Position numbers and translations under genes: made by a program. Positions 58,309-64,000 of a stretch of DNA of 64,000 nucleotides are shown piece after piece. The notes below the pieces were generated by a model. That model ran no database searches, was not told where the DNA came from, and worked only from the letters and a program-made list of their open reading frames with translations. Where the stretch lies: NCBI GenBank assembly GCA_022376465.1, contig JACDTU010000002.1, forward strand, positions 558,001-622,000, written 5' to 3'. This DNA is from Cubamyces lactineus. Its lineage: Eukaryota > Basidiomycota > Agaricomycetes > Polyporales > Polyporaceae. The first letter of the stretch is position 1, and the number at the start of each line of letters is the position of its first letter.

Positions 58309-60532
58309 ATGGTCCCTGCTTTCAGCGCCGATTACCTCGCCCAGCGTTCTCAGCTCATTGCACAGGATAGATCCTTGCGCGCTGATTATGCAATAGAGAA
58401 AGACCTCTCCGAAGACGAACGCAAGGCGGACGAGATTCTGAGGCTTATTCGCACTCGGGAAGCACAATCCGTATGGAGTGCGGAGAACGCGACGAAGCAT
58501 CACCACGGGTCGCAACAACTGTTTCCTGGCATGGAATTTCTCACTGGTCAGCAGCATCAGTACAAAATAACGGGACTCCGCTCATATGCTCGATAGCCCG
58601 TGAGACCATCGTCGAGACGAAGCTGTTCGATATCCTCAGCAAGGTACAGTGGCGAGAACAAACGGGGTGCCATATTCAATTCTGATGACTTGCTCACAGA
58701 TGCCGAAAGGTGGTCTTTTGCATGCCCACCTTGGGGCGATGGTACGGGCCGACGTGCTCCTCGAGTTGGCCCTATCCCAGCCTGCTATGCACGTGCGAGT
58801 ACCCGAGGTGGTTTCGGAGGCAACCATCGACTCGGTATTGCCGCAGTTCCGTGGCCTGCCGAAGTCGCAATGGACGACGCACATGAGCATCACTGACCCT
58901 GCATACGAGCCCTCCTCATGGGTGCCGATGAAGAACGCGCGAGACAATTTCAGCGCCACCCTAGGAGGGCCTGAGGGCTTCGATCGTTGGCTTACTAGCA
59001 CGCTGACCATCAATCCGGCTGAAGCATATGGAACGCATAACTCCACCGTTGAGGTCTGCAATTCGTATGTGTTACACGGTGTTGTGTCGTTGATAGTCTA
59101 CAAAAGATCTGGAAGAAGTTCCAGTGTACCTTCGGCGTCTCTGAGGTAGGGGCCTGTCACCGCGGGCATATAGATAGTGGTCGGGTGCACTAACACATGT
59201 CTGTTATAGGGTCTCGTATTCTTCGAGCCGGTCTTGAGGGAGTACATCCGTGCGTACTTCCTGTCATCCATTGAAGACGGTATCTCCTACCTCGAGACAA
59301 GGATGCTATTCCATGCGAAGTGAGTTGCCATTACTTGTACGGTGCTACCCTCTTCGGCTGATCGTACGTCCAGGACAATCTTAGACGCAGAAGGCGAGCA
59401 AACTATAGATCACAAAGGGTTTCTAGAGCTCTATGATGGCGTGGTTAAGGAGGTCGAGGCCAAGATGAGAGAAGAAGGGCGCGCGGACGAGTTTGTGGGA
59501 TCGAAGGTCAGGCTGTCTCTCCTCATCGAATCCTCTAGGTGGTGCTTATTGCGCACTACACAGGTCATATACACCGTCCTACGAATCCTCACTCCCGAAG
59601 ACCTTGACTGGTACCTTGAGGACTGTATAGAGATGAAGAAGAGGTTCCCTCATCTCATCGCCGGGTTTGATTTCGTCGGACATGAGGACACGCTGAGGCC
59701 GCTCATAGACTATGCGGAGCCCCTGTTGCGCTTCGTTGCTCGCCAGAAGGAGCTCGGGATCTCCATCCCGTTCATATTCCATGCCGGAGAGACGCTCGGA
59801 GATGGAACCATGGCGGACATGAACCTATACGATGCCATACTCTTGGGAACGAAACGGATCGGGCACGGGTGAGAGCAAACGAATGATTGGCTGTGCTGAA
59901 GGCGCTCCTCTGACTGCGATACTAGATTCTCGCTCATCAGACACCCGAAGCTCCTCGAGATTTGCAGGGAGAGAGAAATATGTGTCGAAATATGCCCAAT
60001 ATCGTAAGTCGACTGTTATCGTGTCCATGACTCACTGATACCGACGTACGTGTAGGAACGAGATTCTGGTACAAATTCGCATTCTAAATCCCCTTCCTTG
60101 CGGTAATGCTGACCGTCTCATAGCGCCTGACTGGTTCCATGCCGATGCATCCACTACCGGCGATCATGAACCAAGGCGTACACGTGGCGCTGTGCTCTGA
60201 CGATCCTGCCATCTTTGGCAATATGGGCCTGTCCTTCGACTTCTACCAGGTTAGTCCAATATTAATGTCGTAGCGTGAAAGCCTGACTGATATCCACCCC
60301 AGGTCTTTGTTGCAAGCGAGGTCAACGGGCTGGCGACGCTCCGTGCGCTCGTGTGGGACAGTATCAAAGTGAGGGCGAGGTTACCTTCGATCATCATGTC
60401 CAGGCTGATCAAGGTGGCGGTTGGTAGTATTCCTCTCTTGAAGGAACGCAACAGGAAGAGGCGTTCGCGAAGCTGGAGAGGCGTTGGCCCTTGTTCATCC
60501 GCTACATTTTGGACGCCTACGGGACAGTATGA
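58309..60532 (+). CDS. Adenosine deaminase-like enzyme, ADGF/CECR1 type (ADA-2)
   Basis: Twelve exons join in phase: 58309-58546, 58597-58643, 58700-59053, 59107-59145, 59210-59319, 59374-59506, 59564-59868, 59926-60003, 60056-60068, 60124-60249, 60303-60368 and 60428-60532, for 537 aa. The motifs match ADA-1: HAHLGA, FHAGETLG, IGHG and CSDDP, so the zinc site and catalytic residues are complete. Seven internal exons have exactly the same length as in ADA-1 (47, 354, 39, 110, 133, 305, 78) plus the 13-nt exon. The 192-nt ADA-1 exon is split here into 126 and 66 nt. No signal peptide is visible at this start. Both copies look functional; their division of labour is unknown. Confidence 0.88.
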
Positions 60533-61199
60533 GGTCGAGTCTCGCGATCCACTGTCGTCGAATGGCGCTCTATCTCGCTGTAAAGGACGTTCGTTAGAAT
60601 GTCGTATTTATGGCCAGTCCAGCGCCTGGATCCACAACGAAGCGCATGTTCCATATCCAAGCTCTTGACGGTGGTATCGATGTGCCGTCGTCTTCATAGT
60701 GTGCAGTGACCTATATGCCCTACTAACCACCCTATTGACATTAGTAACAAACGCAGTATTATGGTGTGCCACTCCTCTATACTCGCTACAGGAACATCAC
60801 GACGGTGGCGTCAAGGTAGATCAATGTGGCGTAGACGCTTGGACCTATAACCGCACGTAGGCCTACTCTCCTAGGATCGCTCTCGGTCCCGTGCTAACGC
60901 AATTGCAGGCTATACCATACGCCCGATGGCCTTCTACTGCTCAAGAACTCCGCGCAACGGCTAATGCTCTGGACGGCATGTGCGAGGACGACGACTTGAC
61001 TCAATCACTTCTAGAATCTGAAGGTACGGGTCGCAGCAAACTGTCGACGGGCTAACTTGATACCCCGGAGTGTCGACGCTTTGAGCGTGTCCACGAAGTA
61101 GGTCGATTTGAGCAACACGAGCTACCAGACGCCTCCGGTAGGACAAAGCGCCAGGATCAGACTCGTTCTCAGATGAGCCTCTGGACAGACCGGACGGCC
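60533..61199. other. Gap between ADA-2 and the LRR-like gene
   Basis: 667 bp without a recognised gene; its right end is the promoter of the next gene. Confidence 0.5.
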
Positions 61200-61206
61200 T
61201 ATATAA
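61200..61206 (+). promoter_or_regulatory. TATA box of the LRR-like gene
   Basis: TATATAA lies 111 nt before the ATG at 61311, supporting plus-strand transcription despite a long antisense frame. Confidence 0.6.
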
Positions 61207-61310
61207 GGGTGCGCGCAGGAGCTGGAGTCCTCCGACAGCAGCACTCACCGACTCCCCTGCTATCACACTCTTCAGTATCTCATCCCGAGGGATCAAAACA
61301 GTCCACAGTC

Positions 61311-62593
61311 ATGTCAACCCGTCAGACTCGATTCACCGCGGCCGCGGTTGGGGCCGCTTTGCTACGTACGTGTTCAGATGCGAAGCCGAGAACGAATATC
61401 TTACCATGACATTCCTTGTAGACACGGTTCAGTGCATAGACGACGTCGCACAGGGACAGTACTATGACGGGACCAAGGTCGCCTACAAGACCAGCAATCA
61501 AATTATGCAGCTCGGTCGGCCCACCTTCGACCATCTGCAATGCTTGATCTTAGAGAACGCTCGCCCCTCGCCTACTCCTCAGGGGCTCACGCCTCAAGAC
61601 ATTCTCGGCTGCCTCTTGCAGCTACAATGCGTGCAAAGCGTTGTCATCCGCAACATGTTGCCAGTGATCCACACAGTCGCGCCCCCACAGCAACCGCTGC
61701 ACGAGCTGCGCTACATCTCCAAGTTCGTGATGGAGGAGCATCCGCACAGCATGCGCTACATCCTCTCGCACCTCCGGATCACGCACCTCGTCAGACTCGT
61801 CGAGCTCACCGTCGGCCGCCTGTTCCCGGCCGAGGGCGACAACCCGGACAACGGGCTGCTCCACATCATCCCTCCCAACTTCGAGTGCCTGCCCATGCTG
61901 CCGCTCCTCACTCACGCCGAAATCCGCAACCGCCCGACCGACGGGTTCGCCGAGATCGTCGCCGAGATCCTGGACAAGAACGGCAAGAAGTCCGGCGGAA
62001 AGCTCGCCCTGCGCATGCGCGCTGAAGTGTACCCGCACGACCCCATGTTTCCCTCTGAACAGAACGGCTCGCTCCTCCGGGCGCTGCACACCGCGTTCAC
62101 CTACGGGTCCCTCACCGCCGCCCGCACGAGCTTGAACACGCTCGTGCTCGAACTGAATCCCATAATCATCGTGAGCCGCCATTGGGGCGCTCTCTTCGCG
62201 CAGTACCCGTGGCTGCACCACCTCGTCTTCCGGTCCATCGAGTTTCTCAAGAACCAGTTTTCCAATCCGTGGCGGATACTGGACGGCATCCGCGGCAGCG
62301 GGGAGAACGGCATCAACTGCCCCGGGCTGCAGTCCATCGTGCTCGACCTGTGGGCGAACATGGACACGCTCACTCTCGAACTTGAGGAATGCCTCAGGGT
62401 CCGCTTCACCGCGGGGGCAGTGCGCCTGAGGAAGCTGGTCGTCGTCCAGAAGCCCCTTCCGCCTGGCGCCGTCGAAAGGCGCACCCTGGGGCAAGAGTAC
62501 CTGGGACGGACCGACAAGGAGAAGTACGTTGGCCTGCTCACCCGGTACGTCGGCAATGTGAGCATCACCATCGACGGCCGACGGTACGCATGA
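61311..62593 (+). CDS. Unknown protein resembling F-box/LRR-like C-terminal regions
   Basis: Exons 61311-61365 and 61422-62593 join in phase to give 408 aa. A short Ala-rich first exon (MSTRQTRFTAAAVGAALL) precedes leucine-rich text with repeated strand-helix units (RLVELTVGRLFP, LNTLVLELNPIIIV, LQSIVLDLWANM, LRKLVVVQK). Such solenoid-like regions are typical of the many agaricomycete F-box-like proteins, but no F-box is present, so the name stays provisional. Codon third positions are strongly G/C, which keeps the antisense strand open over 400 codons. The TATA box, ATG and intron all favour the plus strand. Confidence 0.62.
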
Positions 62594-64000
62594 TTCTCGG
62601 AGAGCGGTCGATCCCGCCAACTCCAGCAGAAGAGAAAGGATCTGTATGTATATCATCACTTTGTTCGCGGATAGATAGAGGAAAATGTCAACATCTAGAT
62701 GTCTCGCCAATCTGGAAACGACGAGTACGCCATATCTATATAGTCTGCCTGCGAGTCTGAGACAGTCATGGCCCTCATAGCTGACAGAGACAGTGACCAT
62801 AGAATTACGACGCCGCTGCTTAGTGAGTAGGACTGCGACGATAGAGGCATGGTGCAGGATATATGACCATGCTAGTATGTGGTGCACGTGATTCAGAACA
62901 TTGCAAGCTACTATACGTCGCGTGTCATCGTGCATTCAACGCTCGAGGACACCAGCCAAATTCAAAATGACTTCTGTCAACAATACGATAGAATCTACAC
63001 CTACGAGGCCCAAGGCCCAAGGTCTAGATCTGAGACTTTAAGTACTTTGAGCTCTTACTACTGAGGCCGTCCACGTCACGCAGAGATCCACTAGTGAGAA
63101 AGCGAGAGACAGCGATCGCGAATTGGAAGCAGGAGGCGTGCGTACAGCTACGGTTCAATACCGGGCTAGATATACCATAAAGCGAGAGGTGCAGGCGGCC
63201 GGACAGGACTCTCGGAGCCCCACAGCGAGTCCGAGTCTGAAGTTCCACATAAACCGCGTCGAAAAAAAGGGGGACAGAAAGCCAATCGCAAACGCTAAAA
63301 GCCAACAGAAACATCGAGGAAAGACTAAGAAAAAGGGCTGGAACGAACGCTCGTAGGGAGACACAACCGCGTACTGCTACCGTACCGTACACGAGGGATA
63401 GTCGACAGGCACACGTGCATATATGGACAGGAAGAGGGCGTAAAAGCGTAGGGGGACGGGGCGGAGGGGGATGGGGTCGCGCGGGAAGCGTGAAAAACTC
63501 GAAGAGGTGGCAGAAAGCGCGGACCACAATGCGACATGTGGAAGGCCGGGAGGTCCGAGGGACCATGGCCGAACGAGAAGCAAGACGATAATATTTCTGC
63601 TGCTGCGATGCGGCGTGTGCCGGTCGCGACGACGTGCGGCGACAGCGATGACGACGAGTCGACCGCGGAGGGATGGGTGTGGGAGGAAGGTATTTCCGAT
63701 GCGATGAGGTATATACTACGTATGCCATGTAAGAAACAAAGAGAAGACGTGTGGTGGGCGGTGGGAGCGAGAAGCTGGAAGCGGTAGCGTGCGAGGCGGT
63801 AAGGCGGGACGTGTGCGGTGTAAGGAGCGGCGGGGTGTACGCTAGATAGGGCGATAAACATTGACCAGTTACGCATATCTTTCTGGCTGTCTGCTGACAA
63901 AAAAGAAGAAAAGGAAGAAGAGGAGGGAGGGTGCACTCTAGATAGTGATGGTGGGATGAACTTCGTGTGTGCTCGGCAGACGACGGAGCGGAGAGATGGC
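62594..64000. other. Right-end region without a recognised gene
   Basis: The first 200 bp are 3' flank of the LRR-like gene. From about 63.1 kb to the end the plus strand is G/A-rich, so the minus strand is pyrimidine-rich. In this window such tracts follow stop codons on the coding strand, so this may be the 3' flank of a minus-strand gene lying beyond 64000. Confidence 0.4.

Noticed and set aside
61622..62935. 437-codon minus-strand open frame
   Set aside because: It is antisense to the LRR-like gene. The plus strand has a TATA box, ATG and in-phase intron, and the minus frame is explained by strong G/C third positions removing stops.

Overview
This window comes from a filamentous basidiomycete, most likely an Agaricomycete and possibly a wood-decay polypore (the genus-level guess is inference). 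The DNA is CpG-rich. Genes are broken by many 45-70 nt GT-AG introns, some exons are only 10-19 nt, and several promoters carry a TATA box about 90-220 nt before the start codon. The gene set is typical of fungi: a Gti1/Pac2 (WOPR) regulator, an ECL1-like factor, a fused tryptophan synthase, a G-protein gamma subunit with a CaaX tail and a GPI-anchored cupredoxin. Splice sites were placed by hand from reading-frame phase and family resemblance. No database search or RNA evidence was available.

Layout, left to right. 1-3.4 kb: no recognised gene. 3.5-5.0 kb (+): ECL1-like zinc protein. 6.3-12.9 kb: gene-poor. 12.9-16.3 kb (+): WDR26/Gid7 homologue. 19.8-21.1 kb (-): Elongin A. 22.7-23.7 kb (+): WOPR protein. 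24.1-24.7 kb (-): splicing factor Cwf18. 25.0-28.2 kb (+): GUF1/LepA with 20 exons. 30.5-31.4 kb (+): secreted cupredoxin. 32.2-37.4 kb (+): cluster of C2H2 and RING finger genes with a tandemly amplified finger module. 37.8-39.0 kb (-): unknown protein. 39.1-41.3 kb (-): adenosine deaminase-like enzyme. 41.6-43.5 kb (+): Csm1/Pcs1 protein. 43.7-46.3 kb (-): L-asparaginase with ankyrin repeats. 46.5-49.3 kb (+): tryptophan synthase. 50.8-51.6 kb (+): unknown protein. 53.0-53.7 kb (+): G gamma subunit. 56.4-57.8 kb (-): eIF2B beta. 58.3-60.5 kb (+): second adenosine deaminase. 61.3-62.6 kb (+): unknown protein resembling the C-terminal part of agaricomycete F-box/LRR-like proteins.

Most genes are conserved single-copy housekeeping genes: gene expression (Elongin A, Cwf18, GUF1, eIF2B beta), protein turnover (Gid7), chromosome segregation (Csm1) and amino-acid or purine metabolism (asparaginase, TRP5, two adenosine deaminases). 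Four pairs are head-to-head with 226-476 bp between start codons, so shared promoters are likely: cwf18/GUF1, ADA-1/Csm1, asparaginase/TRP5 and eIF2B beta/ADA-2.

The least ordinary part is 32-37 kb, where a paired C2H2 finger unit has been copied in tandem beside two paralogous C2H2-RING genes. I see no transposon, CRISPR array, tRNA, rRNA or obvious secondary-metabolite cluster.
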